Made by a program: the position numbers and the translations under genes
In this document: positions 26,701 through 34,176 of the stretch, one piece after another
Layout: the number at the start of each line of letters is the position of its first letter
Numbering within the stretch: the stretch's first letter is position 1
The notes under the pieces: model-generated
What the model was told of the DNA's origin: nothing
Database searches by the model: none
The model's input: the letters and a program-made list of their open reading frames with translations, nothing else
Origin: an uncultured Porphyromonadaceae bacterium
Lineage (GTDB): Bacteria; Bacteroidota; Bacteroidia; Bacteroidales; Muribaculaceae
Assembly (NCBI GenBank): GCA_947174995.1
Contig: CAMWLC010000002.1
Coordinates: 27,104 to 91,103, forward strand
Reading direction: 5' to 3'
Length of the DNA stretch: 64,000 nt

Positions 26701-27043
26701 GATAGCCGTGGAAGTCCGTGCCGGAGGCGTTCTGCACCACGGGTGTGATCCAGATGGCGGTGAAGCCGAGGGCCTTGATGTAGTCGAGACGGTCGATGAG
26801 TCCCTTGAAATCGCCGCGCCAGTCGGGGTCGTTGTTGGCGATCTGCACGTTCTGACGGTCCCAGCCACAGACGTTGTTGGTGGGGTCGCCGTCATAGAAG
26901 CGGGTGGTCATCGCGAAGTAGATGGTCTCGTCGCGGAAGTCGGTGCGGTCGCCTACGAAGGCGTTCTGTCCGGCTGCGGTCAGAGGGGCGGCCAAAGCTG
27001 CGGCTGTGGCTGCCGATGCGATGCATTTCTTGAATGAAAACAT
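23717..27043 (-). CDS. T9SS-exported GH13 alpha-amylase with starch-binding modules
   Basis: The 1108-residue enzyme has a signal peptide (residues 1-26) and a GH13 (beta/alpha)8 catalytic domain to ~residue 600. Its signatures are complete: DIVLNH, nucleophile D289 in GFRIDTTGH, acid/base E329 in FGECCARF, and the transition-state Asp in VYVDSHD. A C-terminal beta domain follows. After it come two chitobiase-like linkers (SPAGGAFRTETLSVTA, SPNGGNFSDVLTVTA) alternating with two CBM26-like starch-binding modules (WPGKTLSETV, WPGNEMSEV). It ends in a T9SS sorting domain (IYNLQGVRVDNPTPGIYIVR). It should hydrolyse starch or glycogen at the cell surface. No SusC/D starch pair is nearby. Confidence 0.95.
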   Translation of the reverse strand: MFSFKKCIASAATAAALAAPLTAAGQNAFVGDRTDFRDETIYFAMTTRFYDGDPTNNVCGWDRQNVQIANNDPDWRGDFKGLIDRLDYIKALGFTAIWITPVVQNASGTDFHGYHAMDFSKVDLRYESRKSWGAQEDVKFQDLIDAAHAKGMKVILDIVLNHTGNFGEDNFCHLFDRSQNIRNQASVEASLIPDEEKLGGKAYWKLDPNTQQYPTRFKYIKNTDGQNHDSHNYWHHLATAWNWDFPSRWWGQIAGDCVDLNTENPAVAEYLVKCYGKFIEMGVDGFRIDTTGHISRLTFNTMFIPQFLELGEKYKSKRLNQAPFFMFGECCARFSEVTYRNQPNLSSYFYTWKSPQDLVDRWNHDASYWDTVEILEGNDNQYGNQLLCLEEPSVTRESNNVFLKNGAWHEPDYTDYSGFSIIDFPMHYNFNNASAAVGVAKSGDKYYNDASYNVVYVDSHDYCPGPNDGTRFNGGTQQWAENLSLMFTFRGIPCIYYGTEVEFQAGKKVDAGGTDMPVKESGRAYFGTYLEGDVTADDFGSYAASGNVAKTLGADLAQHIIRLNQIRAAVPALRKGQYTFDGCTAKGGHAFKRAWKDSYALVALNGGATFTGVPAGTYTDLVTGKTYQGGGTITVDAPSNKGQVRVLVKDWNGGKVGKDGKFIYETSSVAHGGSVSFTDPGTTSYYTAADAVSDAEVTFSPAGGAFRTETLSVTARLNESAVAGWYQVAGKERVNLVAGNSSTFTIGADMAYGQSVSVNWGATDENGESFTGTLSYKKVDPNATITVYVTSPSKPTIYAWGVNGSGADVQPCGAWPGKTLSETVTVDGRDFYYYTFDDMESVNVIFNNGGQQTGDITGITSDTYFEYDGASSAKKIDVNVTPLPVVKLSPNGGNFSDVLTVTATVSNAESAWYRIGNGAQVAINGRETTFTIGGDMAVGQSVTVTWSATGNGETKTGQAVYTKTETPVEPEGITVYYDNSVTSWSRVLIHHWPVDETSWPGNEMSEVAPFIYKYVVPLGTTGVVFNNGSGDQTNDITNLIDGHLYKGLGNRNWSDEGVYVGHSVAVEIVGEDNTPVEIYNLQGVRVDNPTPGIYIVRKGSKTNKIRIR

Positions 27044-27076
27044 GTAAGATAAAAAGTTAATTAGTAAGCCATACCG

Positions 27077-27117
27077 CCTGCAAGCCGGTGGCTACCGGGA
27101 GCCGCGGGCTATGCAGG
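27077..27117 (-). other. Structured leader hairpin upstream of the amylase gene
   Basis: CCTGCA/TGCAGG plus AGCC/GGCT form an outer stem enclosing a second GGCT/AGCC stem. It lies between the predicted start (~27126) and the ATG, so it would be in the mRNA leader. It does not match a riboswitch I recognise. Confidence 0.5.
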
Positions 27118-27132
27118 AACGGCAAATTTTTG

Positions 27133-27163
27133 CAAAGTTATTAAAAATTCTTTGCTTGAAAAA
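27133..27163 (-). promoter_or_regulatory. Predicted amylase promoter
   Basis: Minus strand: -7 TAACTTTG (27133-27140), 19-nt spacer, weak -33 TTTT (27160-27163). Start near 27126. Confidence 0.45.
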
Positions 27164-27236
27164 TATGTTTTATAACATAAAAATGCGCAAAATATTGCTT
27201 AGACCACGGTGGTTCTGAAATTTTATGAGATGAGGT

Positions 27237-28310
27237 CTATACGAAATCTGGACCGCAGAGGTTTCGCACCTCGTTGACGATCCCCTTGATGTCCTGCTCC
27301 TTTTCCATGGGGCAGATCATGAGCGCCGTGGGGGTGTCGGCCACGATGTAGTCCTTGAGTCCGTAGGCCACGATGACCTTGTCTTCCTCCGAGGCGAATA
27401 CGGAGCCCTCGCATCCGCGTGCGAGCACGCGGCACCCCTGGGTGACGTTTCTCTCCGATGTCTTAGGAGAGACGTCGTGGAGGGCGTGCCAGCTTCCGAG
27501 GTCGCTCCATCCTATGTCCACGCCCTTGACGTAGACGTTGCGGGCCTTCTCCATGATGCAGTAGTCCACGGAGATGGATTCGGCTGCGGGGAATATGCGG
27601 GCCATGTCGGCGCTCTCCCCCGCCGAGGCGTAGGTGTCGCATCCGGCGAAGAGGGAGGCCATGTCGGGAGCCAGGGTGTCGTATGCCGCCAGGATGGAGC
27701 GGGCACTCCAGAGGAATATCCCGGCGTTCCAGAGGAATTCCCCGGTGGCGAGGAATGTCTCGGCCATGCGCCGGTCGGGCTTCTCGGCGAAGGTCTTGAC
27801 CTTGCAGATGCCGGGCCAGGATTCGAGCAGGGGGCCGCACTGGATGTAGCCGTAGCCTGTGGCGGGATATGTGGGGCGGATACCCATGGTGAGGAGATGG
27901 TCGCCGGCCTCCACGAAGTCGAAGCCCTCGCGCAGGTCTTTCCTGAACTCCTCCTCGCGCAGGATCAGATGGTCTGCGGGGAGCACGGCCATCGAGGCCT
28001 CGGGGTCGAGGGCATGGATATGGCGTGCGGCCCAGAGTATGCAGGGGGCGGTGTTGCGCCGGGCGGGCTCGCAGAGGATGTTGGCCTCGGGCACTCCGGG
28101 GAGCTGCTCGCGCACGATGTCGGCGTAGGCGGCGTTGGTGACGAGCACTATGCGCTCGGCCGGCACTATGTCGCGCACGCGGTCCACGGTCATCTGGAGC
28201 AGCGAGCGCCCCGTGCCGAAGAAGTCAAGAAACTGTTTGGGTTTGCTCTCGCGGCTGAAGGGCCAGAATCTCGACCCCACTCCGCCACACATTATAACGC
28301 AGTATCTCAT
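27237..28310 (-). CDS. manC: Mannose-1-phosphate guanylyltransferase
   Basis: The 357-residue cytosolic nucleotidyltransferase makes GDP-mannose from mannose-1-phosphate and GTP for glycan synthesis. The signature MCGGVGSRFWPFSRESKPKQ is at the N-terminus. LPADHLI, FAEKPD, WNAGIFLW and DIGWSDLGSWHAL follow the family order. There is no C-terminal isomerase domain, so it is the single-function form. It lies 15 bp downstream of the Na/Pi transporter gene, at the end of a four-gene minus-strand cluster. Confidence 0.94.
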   Translation of the reverse strand: MRYCVIMCGGVGSRFWPFSRESKPKQFLDFFGTGRSLLQMTVDRVRDIVPAERIVLVTNAAYADIVREQLPGVPEANILCEPARRNTAPCILWAARHIHALDPEASMAVLPADHLILREEEFRKDLREGFDFVEAGDHLLTMGIRPTYPATGYGYIQCGPLLESWPGICKVKTFAEKPDRRMAETFLATGEFLWNAGIFLWSARSILAAYDTLAPDMASLFAGCDTYASAGESADMARIFPAAESISVDYCIMEKARNVYVKGVDIGWSDLGSWHALHDVSPKTSERNVTQGCRVLARGCEGSVFASEEDKVIVAYGLKDYIVADTPTALMICPMEKEQDIKGIVNEVRNLCGPDFV

Positions 28311-28325
28311 GATGGTCTGATATGT

Positions 28326-30119
28326 TTAGGCCGTGGGTGCGGCGGCCTTGAACTGATGCTTCACGCCCTCGACCACATTGAGCATGTAGTCGCCGAGCTT
28401 CTCACCCTCGCCGATGAGGTCCATGTAGAAGATGCCCTCCTGGTAGTCGTATTCCTTGTTGTTGATGTTGAATATGTTGGCGTCACGCAGGGCGTTGCGC
28501 AGGTTGTTGATCTCGCGCTCGCGGTTGTAGGCGTTGATGACGCGGGAGTCTTCGGGGGTCTCGAGTTCGCGGAGGATCTCGATCATGTTGTCCATGGCCC
28601 CCTCCACGAGGTCATACATGCGGTCAAGCTCCTTCATGATGCCGTCGTTGAACTCCACATGGTTCTGGTTCTTGCGGCTCATGGTCTTGGCGACGTTGAA
28701 GCATCCGTCGGCAATGGACTCTATCTCGGAGATGATGCGCAGCATACCGGCTATGCGCATCTTGCCCTCGGGCGAGAGGCGTCCTTCGGCCACCTTGTTG
28801 AGGTAGCTTCCGATCTCGATCTCCATGCGGTCGGAGATCTCCTCATATTTCTCGAGGCGCGAGTAGATTTCGGAGAATTTGTCGTCTTTGGGGTCCTTGT
28901 GTATTATTTCGCGTGCCATGCCGAGCATACGGCGCACTCTCTCTCCATACACGAGAATCTCCTTCTGTGCCTGGGTGATGTTGAGCTCCGAGGCGGAGAG
29001 CATTCCGGCGCCGATATATTTGAGGGAGAAATCCTCCTCCTCGTCCTTGTGGCGGGCGGGCATGATCCAGCAGACTATCTTGACGTACAGCTTGGTGAAC
29101 CATATCATGATCAGAAGGTTGCAGGCATTGAAGACGGTCGGGAACATCGCCAGGCCGAAGGCCATGGCTCCCTGTGCCTTGGCGGTGAGGCCGCCGGCGG
29201 GGGCGAGGAGCGTGGAGTCGGCCATGGCTCCCTCCTCGGCGGCGGTGATGAGGAGCGGGTCGGTGCCCTGGAGCCAGAGGGTGATGTCGCCCACCAGGTG
29301 CATGAAGGGGCGGAAGATGCAGAGCACGATGATGGAGCCGATGACGTTAAACATCACATGGCCCATGGCCGTGCGCTTGGCCGCGAGATTACCGGAGAGG
29401 GAGGCCAGGATGGGGGTGATGGTCGTGCCGATGTTGCCGCCCAGGATGATGGCGCATCCCAATTCGAAGGAGATCCATCCCTGCGAGCACATGATGAGGG
29501 TGATGGCGAATGTGGCGGCCGATGACTGCGCGATCATGGTCAGCACGATGCCCAAGGCGAAGAATATCAGCACGGAGCCGTAGCCGAGGGTGGTGTAGTT
29601 GGTGACAAAGGTCAGCATCTCCGGATTGGCCTGGAGATTGGGCACATATTTGCTGATGAGGTCAAGGCCCATGAAGAGGAAGCAGAAGCCGATGAGGAAC
29701 TCGCCGAGCGACTTGTAGGTGCTCTTCTTGGCGAAAAGCATGGGCACGGCCACGGCGAGGAGCAGGATGCTGTAATCCGATATGGAGACCTCGAAGGAGA
29801 AGGCCGAGATGATCCAGGTGGTGACGGTGGTGCCGACGTTGGCGCCGAAGATGACGGCCATTGCCTGTGCCAGGGACATGAGTCCGGCGTTGACGAAGCT
29901 GACCACCATGACGGTGGAGGCACTCGACGACTGGATGAGGGCCGTGATGAGGATACCGGTCAAGACTCCCATGAAGCGGTTTCGCGTCATGGCGCCTAAG
30001 ATAGTGCGCAGGCGGTCGCCGGCGACTTTCTGCAGGCCCTCGCTCATCACCTTCATTCCGTAGAGGAAGAGGCAGACTGATCCGAGGAGACTGATGAAAT
30101 CAAGGATGCTGTAGTCCAT
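28326..30119 (-). CDS. Na/Pi cotransporter with PhoU-like C-terminus
   Basis: The 597-residue inner-membrane protein has the inverted-repeat PNaS fold: two QSSS-type motifs (LIQSSSASTVMVVSFVNAG and MIAQSSAATFAITLIM) in ~9 membrane segments to ~residue 350. A cytosolic PhoU-like four-helix region follows (residues ~375-590, many Glu/Arg heptads). It should import phosphate with sodium, with the PhoU part regulating it. It is 39 bp downstream of the S66 peptidase gene and 15 bp before manC. Confidence 0.93.
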   Translation of the reverse strand: MDYSILDFISLLGSVCLFLYGMKVMSEGLQKVAGDRLRTILGAMTRNRFMGVLTGILITALIQSSSASTVMVVSFVNAGLMSLAQAMAVIFGANVGTTVTTWIISAFSFEVSISDYSILLLAVAVPMLFAKKSTYKSLGEFLIGFCFLFMGLDLISKYVPNLQANPEMLTFVTNYTTLGYGSVLIFFALGIVLTMIAQSSAATFAITLIMCSQGWISFELGCAIILGGNIGTTITPILASLSGNLAAKRTAMGHVMFNVIGSIIVLCIFRPFMHLVGDITLWLQGTDPLLITAAEEGAMADSTLLAPAGGLTAKAQGAMAFGLAMFPTVFNACNLLIMIWFTKLYVKIVCWIMPARHKDEEEDFSLKYIGAGMLSASELNITQAQKEILVYGERVRRMLGMAREIIHKDPKDDKFSEIYSRLEKYEEISDRMEIEIGSYLNKVAEGRLSPEGKMRIAGMLRIISEIESIADGCFNVAKTMSRKNQNHVEFNDGIMKELDRMYDLVEGAMDNMIEILRELETPEDSRVINAYNREREINNLRNALRDANIFNINNKEYDYQEGIFYMDLIGEGEKLGDYMLNVVEGVKHQFKAAAPTA

Positions 30120-30158
30120 CTATTGTTATGATTGGGTGGAACATTATTGGCTGTCGGG

Positions 30159-31097
30159 TCACAAGGCCATGCCGAGTGTGGTGGTTTCCGCGGTGACGGT
30201 GAGCGTGGCCGTGGAGCTCTCCGCCAGGGGGCGGTTGTCCGAGACGTGGCCCACGGGGAATCCGAAGGCCACGGGGATGTCGGCGCGTACGCCCCACTCC
30301 GTGAGGCGGTGGCGCAGCATCTCCTCCATGGTCAGGAAGTTGCGGTCGGCGTGATAATCGGTGAACTGTCCGATTATCAGGCCCCTCAGTGAGTCGAGAA
30401 CACCGTTGAGGCGCAGACGCATCACCATGCGCTCCACTGCGTATATGGCCTCCGAGACATCCTCGATGAAGAGGATGACGTCCTCCCCCGTGGCTGCGCG
30501 GTCGAGGATGTCGTAGGGCGTTCCGGCAAGGGAATTGAGCACGGCGAGATTGCCGCCGAGAAGCCGGCCCGTGGCGCTTCCCTCGCGGCTGAAGGGATGT
30601 GTGGGGATTTCAAAACTCATCTCCCGGGCCCCTTCGAGCCATTGGAATAGGGCCTGCGTGTCGGGGTCCACGGCTCCCATCATGGCCAGATGACGCGCCA
30701 TTGGGGCGTGGAGCGAGGGGATGCCGTATTGCGAGAGCATGGCGTGCAGGGCCGAGACATCGGAGAATCCCGCCAGCCATTTCGGAGTGGCGGTGATGAA
30801 CTCGCGGTCAAGATGCGGCAGGAGATGTATGCAGCCGTAGCCGCCGCGGGCGCAGATGATGCATTTGATGGCCGGGTCGCTCCAGGCGCTCCGGAACTCC
30901 GCCACACGTGTCTCGACCGAGGCGGCGTATGTGCCGCTGCTTTCCGTGCCGAGGGCAGAGGGGAAAATCACGGGTTCGTAGCCGAAAGCCTTGAGAAGTT
31001 CTGCGGCGCCGTCCACGTAGTGACGGTCCACTATGCTGGCCGGGGCCAGGATGGCCACGCGGTCGCCTTTGCGCAACGGGGAGGGGATGGTGAGCAC
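30159..31097 (-). CDS. LD-carboxypeptidase (peptidase family S66)
   Basis: The 312-residue protein is of the LdcA/MccF family, serine peptidases that remove the terminal D-Ala from murein tetrapeptides during cell-wall recycling. Family landmarks are the N-terminal LRKGDRVAILAPAS, the CARGGYGCIHLLPHLD block, the nucleophile region WLAGFSDVSALHAML, the second-half Glu in LFIEDVSEAIYAVERM and the C-terminal His in IPVAFGFPVGHVSDNRPL. No signal peptide is present, so the enzyme should be cytosolic. The gene is second in a cluster with the radical SAM gene. Confidence 0.92.
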   Translation of the reverse strand: MLTIPSPLRKGDRVAILAPASIVDRHYVDGAAELLKAFGYEPVIFPSALGTESSGTYAASVETRVAEFRSAWSDPAIKCIICARGGYGCIHLLPHLDREFITATPKWLAGFSDVSALHAMLSQYGIPSLHAPMARHLAMMGAVDPDTQALFQWLEGAREMSFEIPTHPFSREGSATGRLLGGNLAVLNSLAGTPYDILDRAATGEDVILFIEDVSEAIYAVERMVMRLRLNGVLDSLRGLIIGQFTDYHADRNFLTMEEMLRHRLTEWGVRADIPVAFGFPVGHVSDNRPLAESSTATLTVTAETTTLGMAL

Positions 31098-31150
31098 TTT
31101 TATGAAGTATAGATTTGTTGGTGATGGAGGGGTGTGGATGGAGGGCTTGG

Positions 31151-31936
31151 TCAGTTTACCTGCACGGCGATGCCCTCCCGGCGTATGCGGTCGGCTATGC
31201 GATCGAGTTCCTCGCGCTCCACCTTCACGAGTTTCTCCTCCGGTGTGGAGCGGTCGAGACTGTAGAGCATGACTTCGCGCGGGTTGATTTCCCGGTATGC
31301 CTTGATGAGGGCTGAGATTTCCTCGTCGGTGGTGTTGTCCACCCGCTTGCCGTCATGCTCGCCGCGCAGCATCATGGTCTGGATTATGGCCTGTCCCGCA
31401 AACTGCTTCAGGGCCTCCACGACACGCTCCACGGTGAACTCCTGCGAGACCGGACGATCGATGAGGCGCATCGTCGGCTCTATGGCGGAATCGAGTTTCA
31501 GGATATTGTTGTCCACCCTCCTGAGGGCATCCGCCACTTCGGGGGAGAAGATGCGTGTGGAGTTGGAGAGCACCGACACCTTAGCCCCGGGATAGAATCT
31601 GTCCCGCAGCGCGAGTGTGTCATCCACGATCCCTGTGAACTCGGGGTGAAGCGAAGGTTCGCCGTTGCCGGAGAAGGTGATGACATCCAGGGGCTCGCCG
31701 GCGTCATGCATCATCCGGAGGCGTTTCTCAAGATCGGAGCGCACCTTTTCACGTGTGGGGAGTCCGGTGGTGCCCGTCCCCTGGGCATTGTATCCCGCCT
31801 CGCAGTAGAGGCAGTCAAACGAGCAGACCTTGCCGTCGTTCGGCATCAGGTTGACGCCGAGCGACACCCCCAGCCTGCGGCTGCGGATGGGTCCGAATAT
31901 GGTGGAATGAAAAAGTACAGTCTGATCTTTTGCCAT
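31151..31936 (-). CDS. Radical SAM protein, COG0731-like
   Basis: I use the ATG at 31936, giving 261 residues beginning AKDQTVLFHSTIFGPIRSRR. Longer in-frame starts add an unconserved stretch. The [4Fe-4S] motif CSFDCLYC (CX3CX2C) comes with GVSLGVNLMPNDGKV before it and VITFSGNGEPSLHPEF after it, the latter binding SAM. This is the pattern of Fe-S oxidoreductases related to TYW1-like and activase proteins. The substrate cannot be deduced. It is the first gene of a minus-strand cluster and divergent from crcB. A -7 TAAATTTG is at 31988-31995 but lacks a good -33. Confidence 0.88.
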   Translation of the reverse strand: MAKDQTVLFHSTIFGPIRSRRLGVSLGVNLMPNDGKVCSFDCLYCEAGYNAQGTGTTGLPTREKVRSDLEKRLRMMHDAGEPLDVITFSGNGEPSLHPEFTGIVDDTLALRDRFYPGAKVSVLSNSTRIFSPEVADALRRVDNNILKLDSAIEPTMRLIDRPVSQEFTVERVVEALKQFAGQAIIQTMMLRGEHDGKRVDNTTDEEISALIKAYREINPREVMLYSLDRSTPEEKLVKVEREELDRIADRIRREGIAVQVN

Positions 31937-32110
31937 ATTGATTGCGGTATTTTTTCCGACGGTCCGCGCCGGACCATCTTCCGCCCGCAAATTTAGCTAA
32001 TTTTTCCGACACTACCTAAGGGTAGGTGGACTTTATGGGTCGTCACGTCAACCTTTGCGGGGCCGGGGATGTTTTTAAATTGAAACTTAACTATAAAAAA
32101 ACACAAAATT

Positions 32111-32509
32111 ATGTTTAAATCCACAATGATCGCCGGCATAGGAGGTTTCCTTGGCACCTGTCTGCGTTTCCTCTCGGAAAAGCTCGGGGCTGCCATCTGT
32201 CACCTCTCCTTCCCCTTGGGAACTTATATGGCCAACATGGTTGGCTGCCTCATCATCGGTATGCTTTACGGCTATCTCAATAAGACGGGACGCCTGAGCA
32301 AGACCGCCAATCTCCTTTGGATCACCGGATTCTGCGGAGGCCTGACCACATTCTCCTCTTTCTCCGACGATATGATCTCGCTCCTTGACAAGGGTGACGG
32401 AGGAATGTTTGCCTTCTACATGGTGACGAGCCTCGTATTCGGCATCGCGATGGTGGCCCTCGGTGCCGCCTGCATCCGCAAGCCCGCTGCAAAGACCCAG
32501 AATGTCTAA
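32111..32509 (+). CDS. crcB: Fluoride channel CrcB/FluC, first copy
   Basis: The 132-residue inner-membrane protein has four transmembrane helices. Motifs are GGFLGTCLRFL (GxxxR type), the pore Asn in ANMVGCLIIGM, and GFCGGLTTFSSFSDD, which holds the phenylalanine box and central Na+ site. It forms a dual-topology dimer exporting fluoride. It is paired 21 bp upstream of a second copy. No fluoride riboswitch is recognisable in the leader. Confidence 0.95.
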   Translation: MFKSTMIAGIGGFLGTCLRFLSEKLGAAICHLSFPLGTYMANMVGCLIIGMLYGYLNKTGRLSKTANLLWITGFCGGLTTFSSFSDDMISLLDKGDGGMFAFYMVTSLVFGIAMVALGAACIRKPAAKTQNV

Positions 32510-32530
32510 CCCTATAAATACACTGAAACT

Positions 32531-32902
32531 ATGATACTCCAATATATGCTCATTGCAGGGTTAGGCGGATTTGCCGGCACCTGCGGACGTTATCTCACCG
32601 GCGTGGCCGGAAAGAAACTTTGCGGTGACAATTATCCCGTGGGGACATTTGCGGTCAACGTGATCGGATGTTTCATCATCGGTATTTTTGTCGGCTTGTG
32701 GACCCGCAACGAAATGAGCCCGCTTGTCAACGCGCTCCTCATCTCCGGATTCTGCGGAGGCTTCACTACCTTCTCCTCCTTCAGCCATGACAGCTTCGCC
32801 ATGATCCAGAAAGGGCAGTGGTGGAAATTCATCTGCTACATCGTCCCCACCGTGGTGCTCGGCCTGCTGATGGTATGGCTCGGCATCAAGTGTGTCGCCT
32901 GA
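32531..32902 (+). CDS. crcB: Fluoride channel CrcB/FluC, second copy
   Basis: The 123-residue four-helix protein has GGFAGTCGRYL, AVNVIGCFIIGIF and GFCGGFTTFSSFSHD. It is clearly paralogous to the upstream copy but diverged outside these motifs. Paired genes often encode oppositely oriented subunits of a heterodimer. The first copy is richer in positive charge near its C-terminus, which fits this (inference). A GC-rich terminator follows. Confidence 0.95.
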   Translation: MILQYMLIAGLGGFAGTCGRYLTGVAGKKLCGDNYPVGTFAVNVIGCFIIGIFVGLWTRNEMSPLVNALLISGFCGGFTTFSSFSHDSFAMIQKGQWWKFICYIVPTVVLGLLMVWLGIKCVA

Positions 32903-32977
32903 TCAAGGCCCCGACTTATAACATTTCAGAGCCACAGGGTTCTAACTCCTGTCCCTCATAACTGAATAGAATACAAT

Positions 32978-33027
32978 GCCGGCACCCCCTTCCCGCCTGT
33001 CCTGTTGCGCGGGGAGGGGGTGCCGGC
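32978..33027. terminator. GC-rich terminator between crcB and fructokinase
   Basis: A 19-bp near-perfect stem, left 32978-32996, right 33009-33027. No strong T-run follows. Confidence 0.7.
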
Positions 33028-33034
33028 TTACAAT

Positions 33035-33073
33035 GATTCCCTGCCATGCAGGAGAAGCGCATGGCAGGGAATC
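33035..33073. terminator. Second hairpin, perfect 15-bp stem
   Basis: GATTCCCTGCCATGC (33035-33049) pairs with 33059-33073. It may serve the leftward fructan operon. Confidence 0.65.
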
Positions 33074-33116
33074 CGGAATTTAGAGAGTGTGTTTTTTTAC
33101 CTGTAGTCGTCTTTGA

Positions 33117-33228
33117 GTCTGAAAGAAAATAGTGTCGTTGAAAGGAGATAGTAAAAGAAGATAGAGGGAGGAGAGACGGGGGAGAGAGTCCGAGGAGATT
33201 AGGGAGGAGTGGGAGGAAAGAGCGACAT
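33117..33228. other. Purine-rich tract after fructokinase
   Basis: About 110 bp of nearly pure A/G on the plus strand with GGGAGG and GAGAG runs. It gives a CU-rich 3' tail to the leftward fructan transcript. A shorter similar tract is at 35391-35430 after the GH32 stop. Confidence 0.6.
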
Positions 33229-34116
33229 TCAGGCGGTGAGGTTGGCGGGAAGCTCCGGCATGGCGCCCTGCTGGGTGCAGACGAATGCGGAGGTCGCCAC
33301 GGCCTTGTGATGGGCGCTGGCTACGCTGCGACCCTTCAAGATGTTGGCGATGAAGGCGGCCGTGAAGGAGTCGCCCGCGCCTACTGTATCGGCCACTTCC
33401 ACCCTGGGTGTGGGCTGGAACGACACACGGCCCGGAGTGAAGACGTAGCTGCCGTTGACACCGCAGGTGAGGATGAGCATCTTGAGGTTGTACTTGCCCA
33501 GGAGAATCCAGCACTTGTCCTGAAGGTCGATGCCGGGATAGCCGAAGAGGCGGCTGATGGTCACGAGTTCCTCATCGTTGATCTTGAGGATGTTGCAACG
33601 CTTCATGGAGTTCTCCAGAATCTCCTTGGTGTAGAATCCCTGACGGAGGTTGATGTCAAATACGATCAGAGGATCGTTTTCGGCCGGGATGGCGTCGAGG
33701 AAGCGGTTGATAGTCTCGCGAGATACCACATTGCGCTGTGCGAGGGAGCCGAAACATACGGCCTTGGTGCGCTCCGCCATTTCCTGGAGGGCTGCGGTGT
33801 AGGGGATGTTGTCCCAGGCCACGTTCTCCTTGATGTCATAGACGGGCACACCGTTGGCGTCGAGTTCTACCTGGACGGTGCCGGTGGGATAGGGTACGGT
33901 GTCGATATGATAGCATACCCCCTTGTCGTCGAAGTTCTCCACCAGTTCGGTGCCGAGTGCATCCTCGCCGATAGCGCTGATGGCACAGCTGTTGAGGCCG
34001 AACTGCTTCACGTGGTAGGCGAAATTAGCCGGAGCACCACCGATTTTCTTACCTTCGGGAAGTACGTCCCAGAGGGCCTCTCCCATTCCGATCACGAGAT
34101 CATTCTGTTCTTTCAT
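33229..34116 (-). CDS. Fructokinase (PfkB/ribokinase family)
   Basis: The 295-residue cytosolic sugar kinase phosphorylates fructose to feed glycolysis. It shows the N-terminal substrate block MGEALWDVLPEGKKIGGAPA, the LRQGFY region, and the PfkB signature DTVGAGDSFTAAFIA with the catalytic Asp. Its place behind a GH32 enzyme and a sugar permease supports fructose as the substrate, as in the Bacteroides thetaiotaomicron fructan locus. It is last in the leftward operon GH32, permease, kinase. A CU-rich 3' tract follows the stop. Confidence 0.93.
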   Translation of the reverse strand: MKEQNDLVIGMGEALWDVLPEGKKIGGAPANFAYHVKQFGLNSCAISAIGEDALGTELVENFDDKGVCYHIDTVPYPTGTVQVELDANGVPVYDIKENVAWDNIPYTAALQEMAERTKAVCFGSLAQRNVVSRETINRFLDAIPAENDPLIVFDINLRQGFYTKEILENSMKRCNILKINDEELVTISRLFGYPGIDLQDKCWILLGKYNLKMLILTCGVNGSYVFTPGRVSFQPTPRVEVADTVGAGDSFTAAFIANILKGRSVASAHHKAVATSAFVCTQQGAMPELPANLTA

Positions 34117-34176
34117 TATGATGTATGTATTTGAGTTGTTCGTGGATTTATTGCAAGCCTGTGGTGGGGATGCCGT

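Larger units (their letters stand above)
32903..33228. other. Convergent intergenic region, no gene
   Basis: It holds two hairpins (32978-33027 and 33035-33073) and then a ~110-bp purine-rich tract (33117-33228) ending at the fructokinase stop. No coding potential is seen. Confidence 0.6.

Noticed and set aside
27477..29525. 682-codon antisense frame over manC and the Na/Pi gene
   Set aside because: It spans two well-recognised genes on the other strand and has no domain pattern.
31996..32110. Fluoride riboswitch before crcB
   Set aside because: I looked for the conserved GGCGAUG and UGAUGGC-type aptamer pieces and found none.
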